Part shown: piece after piece, positions 1 to 11,350 of the stretch
Numbering within the stretch: position 1 is the stretch's first letter
Layout: the number at the start of each line of letters is the position of its first letter
Source: Termitomyces sp. T153
Taxonomy: Eukaryota > Basidiomycota > Agaricomycetes > Agaricales > Lyophyllaceae
Direction of reading: 5' to 3'
Assembly: GCA_018296165.2 (NCBI GenBank)
Contig: JACKQL020000039.1
Coordinates: forward strand, 372,001-436,000
Length of the DNA: 64,000 bases
Notes under the pieces: model-generated
The model's input: the letters and a program-made list of their open reading frames with translations, nothing else
Told to the model about the DNA's origin: nothing
Database searches by the model: none
Position numbers and translations under genes: made by a program

Positions 1-229
1 AAGTAGAGTAGCAAATGGACAGGCAATTAATAGGCAAAGGCTCGGTGGTTCCCAGGGAGTGAATCACTTAGGCTGGAGTTTGTTGAGACCCCTCTGCATT
101 CAGAATAGAAATATTTTGGAAGTAAACCCCTTCAACTTCGAGCATTCATCAAGACATCAGTGTGGAATTGGAGTAGACTGCCTAAGTCTTCAAGAAAGCC
201 CCAGAACTATCAGTATTACTCTAACCCAG
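1..229. other. Unassigned sequence left of family-1 copy A
   Basis: This stretch has no counterpart in the second family-1 copy, whose gag continues without interruption at the equivalent point (around 11330). Homology between the copies begins near 230. I see no domain, LTR end or long open frame with a recognisable product. It may be the edge of another insertion or a deletion junction that continues off the window. Confidence 0.4.
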
Positions 230-2100
230 TACTACAATGCTGAAGGAAAGATCATTTTACCATTGGGCACTATGATCCCCAATTATTTTGGCAAATAGCT
301 ATATATGGAATGCATCAAGGAATGGCACAGGCTTAATCCAGGACAAATTGTTACTGGCAGACTCTCTTCCAATGCTAACCCCAACCCAGACCAAGCAGCT
401 ATGCAGCAGTTGCTAATCCATGAGGTAATGCAACAGGATGTTACTATGGGCTGGGTGCTAAGCAAGGAAGAATGAATCAAGGCTTTGGAATGCAAACTCT
501 TTGCACTCAGGCAACCTGGCAAAAAGTTTGATAGTGTACAAGTTCCCTGCATGGCATATCAACCAGCAAACAATACCCCTAAGGCAGCACCCTCAATTAG
601 CAACACCTTGGTGACTTCATCCCCTTCCAATTTTACTCCAACTCCTGCTGCTAAGCCTGCAGACAAAGGCAAAGCACCTGATCCAATTGTTACCAACAAA
701 CAGCCACCTGTTGCTAAGGAACCCATTGCTCAGCCTCCCATCCACCCATTTTCTGGCATCTCTGGTTGCTATGTCCCATCTACTAATAGGAATTTTGCTG
801 CCTCCAACAGGTCTAACAATGGCACATACCAAACTATGCCACCCATTTATGACATTGAGCAGTTCAAAGTAGTCTTTGAATGGGTTTTAAGCACAAAGGT
901 TACAGTATTGATTGGCAAACTTTGCTCAGTATCCCAGGACATCAGAAATCAATTTAGGACAGCAGTTATGCCCAAACAACTTGTAGGTGCTAGCACTAAC
1001 ATGGTACAGGACCCCAGTGACATTTTCAAAGATATTTTGCTGACTTTTGCTATTGAAGAACCCCAGTTTTCACTTGGATCCAACACTAATACTGCTAACA
1101 GACTTACCTTGGATAAGGCACTCCTTGCATCTGTAGACCCCATTGAAGCCTACATTGATTCAACACCCCATGGAAAAGAGCCTGTGGTGCTCACTGTTGC
1201 TAAGGATTCTCAGTCACTTTGTTCCATCATGATGCTGATTGACAACAAAGAGGAAGTGGAATGCATTCACAATAGCAGTTCCCAGATAATCTCAATGTGT
1301 GCGGAAATTGCTAGCAACTTGGTGCTATTCTATGACCCCAACATTGTTTTGAATATGCAGAGTGCTAATGGCACTATGGATAGATTGCCAGGACTTGCTC
1401 GTAATGTACCCTGCACTATTGGCAATATCATGGTTTATCTCCAGATTCATGTTTTATGGTCTCCCACCTACAACATTCTCCTCGGATGCCCCTTTGACAT
1501 ATTAATTCAAAGTACGGTCAACACTCTTAGCGATGTTGAAACCACTATAACAATCATGGATCCCAATACTGGTCAAAGGCACACAATTCCAACCTTTCTA
1601 CATAGCAAATCCAAAAGAAACAACCACCAAAACATTTGCTTTGAGACTGAAGCACTCCATTGCTTTTATTGCCAAAGGCATTAATAAAGAAGATAGTGAC
1701 ATAGCAATTATTATCAGCTATGACCATTCAACTGGTCTAGCAACTTGTATACCTTCTTGTGATTTGGACAAAGACATTTTACTTACTAATTCTGACACAC
1801 AGACCAATCCTGTGCTAGCATATCTTTATGCTACCACTAGTGATCTTTCTGATTTGTCCCTTCCATCTTGTTCCTATCTTGTGTCTACTGATACATCTAA
1901 TCCCTTGATTCTTGGACAGACTTTACCCCTTGATATGAATGATATGGGCACTATTCCTACCTATGTTAACATTCCATTCCCCACTCAATTTGTCACTAAC
2001 AAACCCCCTAAGTGAAAAGGAGTCCGGTAAAGAAGAAGTACAAACCTGTTGCTATGAAAACCAAACTGGTTACCAGCCACGTTAGCAAGGACTTTCAAAT
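230..2100 (+). pseudogene. Family 1 copy A gag C-terminus and protease, decayed
   Basis: The longest open frame covers 485-1684 and continues in a shifted frame at 1641-2015. The retropepsin region is recognised by NSSSQIISM at about 1270-1300, where families of this type normally have D-S-G-S-Q, and by a flap-end motif ILLGCPFDIL near 1470-1500. The catalytic Asp is Asn and the following Gly is Ser, both G-to-A changes, so the protease is dead. The same two changes occur in copy 2, so they may predate separation of the copies or be parallel CpG decay. A Pro/Thr/Ser-rich linker precedes the protease. The frame meets the RT region downstream with no separate start. Confidence 0.7.
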
Positions 2101-3130
2101 CTAGTGCCAGATTATTGGCAATCCACTAGTGACAATCCTGCCACTCAATCCTAATCTGCCACCTTTTGTCCTGACAAAGCAATTCACTAGCAAACAACAA
2201 GCAAAACTCATTAAGGACCACAATATAGGCTTCCTCACTAGCAATAAAATCAAAGTATTGGTTGACATGGTTGCCAAGCCAGAAAAAGCTTTTGCTTGGG
2301 AGGATTCTGAATGAGGAAGCTTGTGTCCCAACTTCTTTCCACCAGTATGCATACTGATGATACCTCACATACCTTGGGTTCAGCACAATTATCCCATACC
2401 CCCAGGGCTAGAAAAATAACTATGTGAGATCATTTGCAACAAGGTTAATGCTGGCATCTATGAACCTTCAAACTCCACTTACCACTTGCAATGGTTCTGT
2501 ATTCTCAAGAAAAATGGTAAGCTCAGGATTGTGCACAGTCTTGAGCTGCTAAACCATGTCACCATTCACCATTCCAGAGTATCACCTTTTCCAGACCATG
2601 TTGCCAAATCTTTTGCTGGATGCATCTGCAGTGCTACTCTTGACCTCTACATTGGCTATGATGAGCAACTTATTGACCCTGCCTCATGCGACTTAATGAC
2701 ATTTCAGACTCCTTTTGGCACTCTTTGCCTAGTAACCTTGCCAATGGGATGGACTAACTCTGTGCCTATATTTCATGACAATATCACCTTCATTTTGCAG
2801 CCAGAGATCCCCCATAACATGCTCAGCTTTATCAATGACATTGGTACTAAAGGACCCAAGGACTGGAAGATCATTAATGGTAAACCTGCTAAGCATCCCG
2901 CTAACCTTCACATTTGCCTAGTGCTATGGGAGTTCTTCGAACTTCTTAACAGGATCTCCAGCAAATGAAATATTGCAGCAGCACCTTCTCTGGCCACAAA
3001 CTCATTCTATGCACCCCTACTTTCAAGATCCTTGGCCACATTTGCACTCCTAGCAGTCATATCCCTGACAAAAGTTGCTTAGCTCTAATCAAGTGGTGGG
3101 GCCCTTGCAAGTCGCTATCGGAAGTCTGAG
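2101..3130 (+). pseudogene. Family 1 copy A reverse transcriptase, decayed
   Basis: Open pieces lie at 2129-2314 and 2486-2968. They read as a Ty3-type RT: the finger motif LKKNGKLRIVHSLE near 2510, then FQTPFGTLCLVTLPMGWTNS near 2705 and the palm motif SFINDIGTKGP near 2830. The palm motif corresponds to F-I-D-D in copy 2, so the second catalytic Asp pair is damaged (D to N) here. Stops at 2312 and 2966 break the frame. The form F/Y-I-D-D-V-x-x-x-G-P is, from general knowledge, typical of a group of Agaricomycete Ty3 elements. Confidence 0.75.
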
Positions 3131-3700
3131 CTTTTTTGGGCACAGTGGGGGTACTTAGAATTTTCATCAAGAACTTTGCAGACTGAGCCAACAACTTAAC
3201 AAAACTTACTCATGTTGGTGTCCCTTTCAAGTTTGGCCCTGACCAGATAAATGCCCAATGTGACCTCATGAAAGCCTTACAAGACACTAAGCCCCTAGTT
3301 CCTATTGACTATAAATCGCCTGACCCTGTCATCTTAGTGGTTGACACTTCATATATAGCAGTCAGTTATTACCTTTGCCAGTGCACTAGTGAGAATCGCA
3401 AAGAACATCACTACAACTGCTTTGGATTGATTATGCTAAACAATAGAGAGGCCAGATTCAGTCAGCCCAAGTTGGAACTTTATAGCCTTTATTGAGCACT
3501 ACAAGCCTTGCGGATGTACCTTATTGGTGTTAGGAACCTCATCATCAAAGTCAACACTTGTTACATTAAGGGTATGCTTCAGAACCCTGACATCCAGCCC
3601 TCCGCCAGTATGAACCGCTGGATTATAGCAATTTCAATGTTTCACTTCAAGTTGGTTCACATCAAGGGAACTTTCCATAGCCCCAATGGTCTTTCATAAT
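3131..3700 (+). pseudogene. Family 1 copy A RNase H, decayed
   Basis: Frames at 3268-3495 and 3508-3699 give a Ty3-type RNase H. VVDTSYIAVSYYLCQ corresponds to the first catalytic Asp region, then REARFSQPKLELYSLY carries the Glu, and FHFKLVHIKGTFHSPNGLS is the terminal helix that joins RNase H to integrase. A TGA at 3494 splits it. Homologous sequence in copy 2 spans 14340-14810. Confidence 0.7.
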
Positions 3701-3889
3701 GCCCGCCCCAGCCTGGCAATCCTCCAGTTGATGATGGTGACAATTCCATTTATGAGGATTGGATTGATTGGCTACATGAGTTTATCCACCAAGTTCAGCT
3801 ACCACTACTGCTCCTTTGCCAAGTCTCCACAGCTTCCCATCACCTACCACCTCTGGTTGAGTACCCTAATGTACAACCTTTAGCAACTT

Positions 3890-6327
3890 TTGCTAGCAAT
3901 AAAGACACTGCCCCACAACTAGTGACTAGTGACAATATTTAGTCTCTCCAAGATGATGGCACCACCACCTATAGTAACATGCCTCACAGTGCCAAAGCTA
4001 TTGCCAGTGACACCCACATACTCCTAGTTGAGAAATGGCTTCAAAATCTCACCAGACCTGAAGGCCTTAACAACAATGAGTATGCCACTTTCATTTACTA
4101 TGCCTCCATGTTCTTTGCTACAGGAGGAAAACTTTGGCAAAGAAGTTGAGATGGTGCTCACAAGCTGTTAGTTTCCACCACCAGTTGCCTGTGAGTCCTG
4201 AAAGCCATGCATGACAATTTGGGACATAGAGACCTCTTTGCTACCTGCTGAGCCCTTTTGGAATGATTTTGGTGGCCCCAAGTTAGCGCAGATATTGTAT
4301 GGTACATATGGACTTGCCACCTCTGCTAGGTACACCAGATGACTAAAGTCCTCATCCCGTTGACTGTCACTACACCAGTGCCCTTGTTCAGCAAGATATA
4401 TGTTGACACCATGTTCATGCCACCCTCTAATAAGTTCAAATATATCATTCAAGGATGTTGTTCACTAACTCATTACCCTGAGTTCCATATGCTTGCCAGA
4501 GAAAACACTGAAGCTATCGCTAAATGGCTATATGAGGATGTTATCTGTTACTGAGGAGTGCTTAGCAAAATTGTTACTGACAATGGACCTCCAATTCTGA
4601 AGGCAGTCACTTACTTGGCAAAAAAGTACAACTTGCACCATATTTGGATCTCTGGATACAATAAGTGTGCTAATGAAATAGTTGAGCAACTCCACTTCGA
4701 TGTTTGCCAAGCACTCTTTAAAGTGGTTGATGGTGATCAGTCCAGGTGGAGTACTGCTACTTACTCTGTCTTTTGGTCAGAATGTGTTATGGTTCACAAG
4801 CAAATGAGTTGCTCCCCCTACTATGTGACAACTGGTACCCACTCTCTCCTGCCAGCTGACATAGTTGAAGTGACATATTTGCAACTGCCACTGATGTGCT
4901 CCTATGCCGCCTAGTGCCATGCAGGAAACCTAAAAAGAAGACCTAACACTAGTCACTAGATAAGGTAGCTGGTAGTAGGAAGTTAATAGTGGAGGGTGAG
5001 TCGGTAACCATGCCAGAGAACTAGAGCAAGAGTTATGTTGTGGAGTGAAGTCAATAGAAATTGCTATTACTAGCAGAAGTCAGTAAACTGGTCACTAGCC
5101 GTAGTCGCTAGCATTGTTAAGTCGGATTAACTAAAATAGGCGCCTGCAGGTGGCACCCCACTAAGTCGAGGTCAAAGTCAAGGAGACTTATTGCTAAGCC
5201 TGGGTTGAAGGCAATAAAAAGAGTGAAAGAGGCAAAGTGAAATCTCTTGCTGGTAGGCTCAAAGGTAGCAGTTCTCCAATTGTTCTTGTCTGCCTAGTGT
5301 CTATGTACAGTTAGTATTTATGTGTTTCAAAGTATAGTATGGGAAAGTAAACAAATAGGCACTACTAGCGACAGCGTCTGTCACTGGGTTTAGGGTGCAT
5401 ATGAGGCGTCAGTCTGTAACTAAGTGAAAAATCATAGGCAAAGTCTTGGCGGCACCTAATTGCGAATGAAATCAAAAAGTAATGAATCCAATGTCAATAC
5501 CTGAAGCGTAGATGCCGTTGAAGTATGTTGGTAAGCTCGGCAAAAGAAATGACAGTAAAAAGGTACGCGTCTGATAATTTGTTCATATATAGTAAGGGAA
5601 CACTGTTTTGTCGCTAGGATTGCTAGGGTCACTAATAATTGTCACTAGGGAGGGTCTAGGCCTTGATGATTTAGGCCCAGTTTCCAGACTCCACGTGATG
5701 TTTCTTGTGATTGGTAAGTCTTGCGGTCACTAAAGTCTCATGTGCTGAGTGTTGTGACTTGTGTCGGATTCAAGGTAGTCAGCTGCCACTAAGTCCAAAA
5801 TGCCAAAAAATGATGCTCAGCAATAACTGGGGCTCATCACCGCCAAACTTGCTATTGTCAACAACTGACCTCATAGCCCACCAAGCAATTGACCTTCAAT
5901 GTTGCCAAGAGGACCTCAATTGCCTTCACAGTAATGTCCTTAGCACTCGTTGCCTAGCTGCCATTCACTTCAAAGCAGAATATGCCACTACAATTTGCAA
6001 TTACAATTTCCAAACTGGCAACCTCATACTGATGAGGAACACTAGAATTGAAGTGACACATAACAAGAAAATGAAGCCTCATTACCTAGGCCCATGGGTG
6101 GTAATCTCTCATAACTGTGGGGGCACTTATATTCTTTGTGAACTAGATGGTTCAGTACTGCATTGCCCTGTAGCCACCTTTTGAGTGGTCCCTTATTTCA
6201 CTAGAGAACATATAACAGTGCCTAGCAATGCCTTCAACATCAACACCTTGTGACTTAGAGAACTAGAGCAAACCGACCTTGTAGATGACGATGATACTGG
6301 CAACACCACCAGTGAAGAAGAAAACTA
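3890..6327 (+). pseudogene. Family 1 copy A integrase, interrupted by a solo LTR
   Basis: After a linker, H-x-x-x-H and TCHLC (around 4210-4335) give the zinc-binding N-terminus. The core follows with YVDTMF (4400), TDNGPPI (4575) and EIVEQLHFDV (4675), so the D, D and E residues are still present. The C-terminus resumes after the inserted LTR at 5844 with STTDLIAHQAIDL, then LMRNTRIEV and PHYLGPWVVISHNCGG. Removing the LTR and one 4-bp duplication rejoins the frame exactly. Translation ends near 6327 after an acidic tail. TGA/TAG codons occur at about 4150 and 4552. Confidence 0.75.
4892..5839 (-). repeat. Family 1 solo LTR inserted in integrase, reversed
   Basis: The sequence starts TGATGTGCTCC and ends GGGGCTCATCA, giving the inverted termini TGATG/CATCA of family 1. 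It is the reverse complement of the LTRs at 9000-10086 and 24880-25972. It is flanked by CCAC (4888-4891) and CCGC (5840-5843), a 4-bp target duplication differing by one transition. No internal sequence is present, so it is a solo LTR left by LTR-LTR recombination. Confidence 0.85.
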
Positions 6328-6810
6328 AAACCACACCTTTTGCTAAGCCCTAGTGACTTTTCTTGATTCTGCCTAAGTTTCTCACTATACTTGTTCCTAC
6401 TATCCAGAAAAACCATCAAAAAACCTTACAAAAACATTAAGTCCTTTCATTCTTGCTACTCTTTCCTTGTTATTATTTTTTAGTTAAGAAGACTTTCACA
6501 GACACTCTACTTTACTATTCTCTTGTTTTTGATGCTGCACTTGGCCACTCTGTCACCAGTGCTCAGCATGCCTCTAGAGGTATTTCACCATAATGACTTA
6601 CTGAGTGTTGCCTTCAAGTGTTGCTAGCATCAAGTGATGGTCACTAGTGCATACCTCCTTATTGATCTTGTGTTTCTTTGTTTTCTCTCAAAGTTTCCAA
6701 TCTGTCATAAATATAATACATTTTGGGGCCCCTTAAGGGGGCTAGTCTGTGTCTGAACTATGAAAACAAAAAAAAAAAAAAAGTCTATTTATAGGGGGCA
6801 GAAGCAGTCA
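6328..6810. other. Spacer between convergent pol and antisense gene
   Basis: Non-coding on both strands. It contains a 12-bp perfect palindrome, CCCCTTAAGGGG (6729-6740), and an A-run (about 6767-6781, a T-run on the antisense strand). The palindrome is kept in copy 2 at 21362-21373. Lying just past the ends of two convergent genes, it could take part in 3'-end formation. That is a guess from position only. Confidence 0.45.
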
Positions 6811-8826
6811 CTAAGCATCAAGGTCAGCATTGTTGTTGGGCACTTCCACCAAATCCTCCTCCTCCCAATCCCTCTCTCCAACATTGTTCTCCTCCTGCCA
6901 GGCCAGAAAGGCCTGACAGTCACACTAATATCCTGCCAGTGTTGCTAAGGTTTGCTTGGCAACAGCATACTATGCTCTCGCCACTATCAACTCCTCTCTT
7001 GCCACCTCCAGCTCCCTCTGGAACCATTGTTCCACCCCTGCCATCCTTTTGTTAAAGTCCATTAGCAATGTTGCTGGCGTTAGTGGCATCAGCCAAGCCA
7101 GATCCTCACCCAGCCACTCCAGTTTGTCATCACCAACTTGGTGCAATGGGATGTTGCTCCAGGTCTCCTAGCAAAGTTGTTAGCAAACTAGAAGATAGCA
7201 AAAAAGAAGGACTTACTCTTTGACAGACCTTGACCTCCCCTGCTCCTTTGTCCTCCTCTTTGTCCTCCTCAATGGTGACTGGGGCAGCCTCAAACTCTTC
7301 CTCACCCTCAACCTCCATGTCGCTTGCTTCTTGCTCAACCTCAGTGACCGTTGCTAAGGGAGTTGTCTCCCTCATCTCCACATCTCCTTCACCCTCCTTG
7401 CTAGTAATCTTTCATGGTTGCTTAGCACTAGTGACCAAGGCAGGACTTGCGGGTTGTTTCTGTGCCAGAGGCATATCATCATTACTGTCATTGTCACTGC
7501 CATCATGGCCATTGCCCTCCTCATTGCTCTCCATCAGCTCCCTGCTCTTCACCTTAGTGACCCTGCTACTTCCAATCATTGCCTCCTTCTGCAATGTTGG
7601 CAGGTGCAAGCTAGAGGGCTTGACCTTGATGAGCTCCCCTCTTCTTTTCAGCTCCCTCTGTTGCTCCACAAAAGCCCTTGCATTTCTTACCAATGCTACC
7701 TTTGCCACTATCCTCTTAGCAAACTTGCTGCCTGTGCTCCTTGACAATTGTCCACTGTGCAAACAGCTCTTCCTGGTGCTGTCACAATGATAGCAGGGCT
7801 GGGCTCCATTGCAGCAACCCTCTGGGTCATTGTTGGCCCAGCAGTTGTTGCACTAGGAAGTTGTTAGTGATTATGAAGGAGACTATTGCTAAGCACTTAC
7901 TGCTCCCTGTGTGCACTTAAATTCTTATTGCTTCTCTAGTGACACTGTCACCTTCCCCTTTGCCTGCTTTAGCACCACTCCAGCCCTCAGTCCAGTATCC
8001 ACCACCATTGAGGCCTTTCACCAATAAAGAAGTGTTGCCAAGTGCTTGTCAGAAAAAGTTTCTTTAATTTGTTCCTGCAAAGAAAACTTAGCAATTGTCA
8101 CCAAGAGTTAGCAAAAATAAAAGGACTTACTTCAATGTCTTCATCATCCTCTTCTCAAGCCTTGCCCTTTCCCTTTCCCTTGCTCCTTGGAGTTGTCACC
8201 AATCTTGGTAACATTGCCAACCCCCTAGTGACACTGCCAGCCACAGCCTTGGGAGTCGAGGGGCCCTCCTGAATATCCCCACAATTTGCCTCACTCTCAG
8301 GGCCCTTGCTCTGTTCCTTCCCCCTTGCCACTGCTAATGCACCTATCAGGTGCTGGAAGAAGAACTGGTCATTTGGCAACAAATCTTTGAAAAGCTAATG
8401 TACCTTAGCAGTGTTGCTAGCACTAGTGACTGCCGGGGCACTGACTATCATTTCTGCCATCAAATTGTCCAGCAAAAACTCCAAGGAGGGATTGACTAGA
8501 GCCTAGCAAACTTGTTAGAACTGTTGCTAAGAGAAAAGAAGAAGAAAGGAACTTACAAAGTGTATGTCAAATGGGTGAACTCATTCTTCCCCTTTGTATT
8601 GTTCATATAGTTGGCAACACTCCCTCTCAATGTTTGCCAACTCCGGCCACTCAACCCCACTCCCCGTGGTCTTGAACCACTGAAGCCAGGTCTGGAAAAT
8701 GGTGGTAACCACCAAGCAAGGATCCTTTGTCAGTGATGTATGGGCCAAGAAGAGCAAACAATCAACCCAATTGAGAAAGGTGTGGGCCATCATAATTTTC
8801 TTGAGTTGAGAAGCAAGGTTGGACAT
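6811..8826 (-). pseudogene. Family 1 antisense accessory gene (six-Cys cluster), copy A
   Basis: The gene lies opposite to gag-pol, between pol and the 3' LTR. The proposed start is the ATG at 8826 (MSNLASQL), with ATAAAAG about 80 bp upstream. Four introns are visible: 8503-8556, 8075-8130, 7853-7900 and 7168-7216. Each has a GTAAGT donor and a TAG or CAG acceptor, and intron 1 has a CTAAC-type branch point. All five exons (270, 372, 174, 636 and 357 bp) are multiples of three, so every intron is phase 0; the product would be about 602 residues. Exon 4 opens with a cysteine cluster (7763-7852): CNNC, a single or double Cys, then CYHCDSTRKSC. Basic, then acidic (EEDKEEDK) regions follow, and the last exon is helical. 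About eight in-frame stops make it a pseudogene; several are sense codons in copy 2. No known function; the cluster resembles a fungal Zn2Cys6 DNA-binding domain. Confidence 0.7.
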
Positions 8827-8999
8827 AGTGATAAGATAGAGAGGGAAGTGAAGATAAGATGGGAGAAAAGAGGAGTGATGAAGTCCAAGCAAAACTGCCA
8901 GCTCTTTTATTCCAATCCCTCTGGGTGCACAGACCAAGTGACTAAACACGTGACTTTGGAGTTGACTGAGGGCAGTCAAAATTTCAATATAAGGGAGGA

Positions 9000-10086
9000 T
9001 GATAAGACCCAGTTGTTGCTGAGCACCATTTTTGGCATTTTGGACTTAGTGGCAGCTGACTATTTGGCACAAGTCATGACATTCAGCAAGCAGGGCCTAG
9101 CCCAAGGTCTGGACTGACATAACCCTCACACAGGACCTTAGCAACCATGAGACTTATCAATCACAGGGAATATCACATGGAGTCTGGACTTTGAGTTTAG
9201 AATAGTAAGGCCAAGACCTTTCCTAATGACAATTATTAGCGACTCTAGCAACCCCTTAGCAACAAAACAGCTTTCTTTCCCCATATATGGACATATTGCC
9301 AGATGCATACTTTTTTTTACTTATCATTTCTCTTGTTGAGCTTACCAACATACTTGAATAGCATCTACACTTCAGAGACTTTGCTTATAATTTTCACTTA
9401 GTTACAGATTGATGCCTCATTTGAACCATAAACATCTTGGCAGATGCCATTGCTAGTGGGAATTATTTGCTTACTTTCCCATACTATACTTTTGAACAGT
9501 ATAAATACTGCCTGCAAATAGCCACTACAACAGAGAATTCCATTGGACAGACTCCCCTTGGATCAAACCCATCCATCTCTAAGCCTACCAGCTTGAGATT
9601 TCACTCTGCTTCTATCTTTATTCCCTCCCTCGCCATTGACAATGACTTAGCAACCAATTCTACCAACTTTGACCCTGACCTAGTGTGGTACCAGTTGCGG
9701 GTGCCCTTTGTGTTAGCTCAACTTAGCAATGTTAGCAACTGTGGCTAGTAACTGGTTTACATTCATCCCTTGTTCAGTCTCCTTATCACCATCCTTCCCT
9801 TTTCTATTCTCCTTCATAACTCCTCTACCACCATTAGAAATTTGTTTTGTCTTAGCAGCACTTTCTGTCTCCATTAATTTTTCTTCCTGTCACTAGCAAC
9901 TTAGGCTAGCAATAGTGACCATTTCAACTTTATCTTTCAACGCAGCACTTGCTCTCATTTTCTGGGACAGTTACTGACTCACCCTCAACTATTCACTTCC
10001 TACTGCCAGCTAGCCTATCTAGTGACTAGTGTTGGGTTCTCTTTTCAGGTTTCCTGCATGGCACTAGGCAGCATAGGAGCACATCA
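9000..10086 (+). repeat. Family 1 LTR shared by two tandem copies
   Basis: It begins TGATAAGACCC and ends GGAGCACATCA. A PPT-like tract and the antisense gene of copy A lie to its left. A PBS-like start and the gag of copy 2 lie to its right. It therefore serves as 3' LTR of one element and 5' LTR of the next. No 5-bp direct repeat flanks it, as expected for an internal LTR of a tandem. It is almost identical to 24880-25972 over its middle about 820 bp but clearly diverged at both ends. Confidence 0.85.
9500..9507 (+). promoter_or_regulatory. Probable TATA box of the family 1 LTR
   Basis: TATAAATA lies near the middle of the LTR and would start a sense transcript shortly downstream. In the second LTR (about 25390) the same site reads TATCAATA, one of only three differences in the long near-identical tract. 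Confidence 0.5.
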
Positions 10087-10102
10087 TTTTGGAGCCCACT
10101 GC
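10087..10102 (+). other. Candidate primer-binding site of family 1 copy 2
   Basis: TTTTGGAGCCCACTGC follows the LTR end directly. TGGAGCCC resembles a tRNA-type PBS (family members often have TTTGG-x-GCCCAC here, from general knowledge). Unlike family 2, no complementary stretch near the LTR TATA box was found, so a self-priming model is not supported. Confidence 0.4.
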
Positions 10103-10228
10103 AAGGGTATTTGAAGTTAACCATTTTGCTAGAAACTAGAGCTCAAGCAAAACATTGCTTGGAAAGCCTTGATGAATTACCCCAGTCTTCTTTTCTGACC
10201 CCTCAGCATTCTTTGCCAGCAATCCATC

Positions 10229-11350
10229 CTTGACCTCTTGCCAACAAACTCAAAACTGCTAGAAATTGTTGTGATGTTAGCAAAATCCTTGCTAATTTTC
10301 CAGGTGCCTTTGTCAAAAGCTTCCTTGATGCACCCCTTTCACCTTTGACTCCCACTGACTCTATCTTCTTCCCAGAAGCCCAATCTATCCCCTCTTCACC
10401 AATTAACCCTCTTCCACCACCAATACCAACATTCACTAATATAAACAATGATCCCACTGCTCAGCATACTAGAATGCCACTGTGTAATAATACTACTGCA
10501 CCTAAATGGGATGAGAGTCACCCTAGGGAACTCCCCCAATACTTTAAGGAACTGGAATACCTTTTTGCTGACTGTGGCATTGTTGACAACAACCAGAAAA
10601 AGGAGTACGCAGCTTGATATGTTTCTTCTGACACAGTGGAAACCTGGCTTGGCTTATCTGAATTTGGCAACAACATTGTCATTGGCAACAATGCTCCCCA
10701 GGAAACAAAGGCAGCAGTGCTTAGGTTGTACTCTGGTGCTGACACTAGTGCTTGTGATAATCTTGGCGACCTGGAATAACTTGTCAACCAGACTTTTAAC
10801 AGTGGCTTAGTAACTTTGGGCAGGTTCTCTGATTATTACCAGGATTTCCAACATATTGCCAGATGGTTGCTTGCTAATGGCAAACTATACTGCAATGAGG
10901 AACATTGCCTATTCCAACAAGGTATTCCTATGTTGCTATGGTCCAAAATCATTTGCTGTCTTGAAATCACTCTTCCTGACCACTATCCTGAGGACTCTTA
11001 TGATGTTGATTAAGTTTTTGAAGGTGCCAAGTGGGTTTTAAAGGGCATGGATACCTCTATGACTAAGACCAGCAACAGCACCAGTGGTACTTCTTCTTCA
11101 TTGCCAATTGTTAATGCACCCGCTCCCTTGTCACCTATGACTAAGCAGGAAACTTTGGAATTAGCAACAACCACAGCGATCATCAGTGCCTTGGAATGCC
11201 TGGAAGCCCTCTTAAGTAGTGGTAATGCTCAACCTTGACAACAGTTTGCCAATAGCACTTGCCACTTTTGTGGGGAAACAGGTCACACCATGATCCAAGG
11301 CACTTGTATGAAACTAGAGCAAATGATTCAACAGGGTAAGATCCATTGCA
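10229..11350 (+). pseudogene. Family 1 copy 2 gag, decayed
   Basis: Pieces in one frame run through 10345-10617, a stop at 10617, then 10618-11013 and 11047-11238. They include PKWDESHPRELPQYFKELEY, typical of the start of a Ty3-type capsid, RFSDYYQDFQHIARWLLA, and a zinc knuckle CHFCGETGH ending in a more distant Cys (about 11260-11310) before the protease. No ATG can be fixed: the frame is open upstream of 10345 back to a TGA near 10228. Internal stops at 10617, 10780 and 11011 show decay. Confidence 0.65.

Larger units (their letters stand above)
230..8999 (+). mobile_element. Ty3/Gypsy family 1, copy A internal region (5'-truncated)
   Basis: This is the internal part of an LTR retrotransposon lacking its 5' LTR and most of gag. 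Order on the plus strand is gag end, protease, RT, RNase H and integrase, followed on the minus strand by an antisense gene, then a purine-rich PPT-like tract (AAGGGAGGA, about 8991-8999) directly before the LTR at 9000. It aligns along its length with the second copy at 11335-24879. The coding frames carry many stops and shifts, so this is a fossil. A solo LTR of its own family sits reversed in the integrase. Confidence 0.85.

Noticed and set aside
9437..9748. A 103-codon open frame, almost identical at 25323-25634, as a possible conserved small gene
   Set aside because: Both lie wholly within family 1 LTRs and their identity is explained by the near-identical LTR tract. There is no coding signature apart from that.
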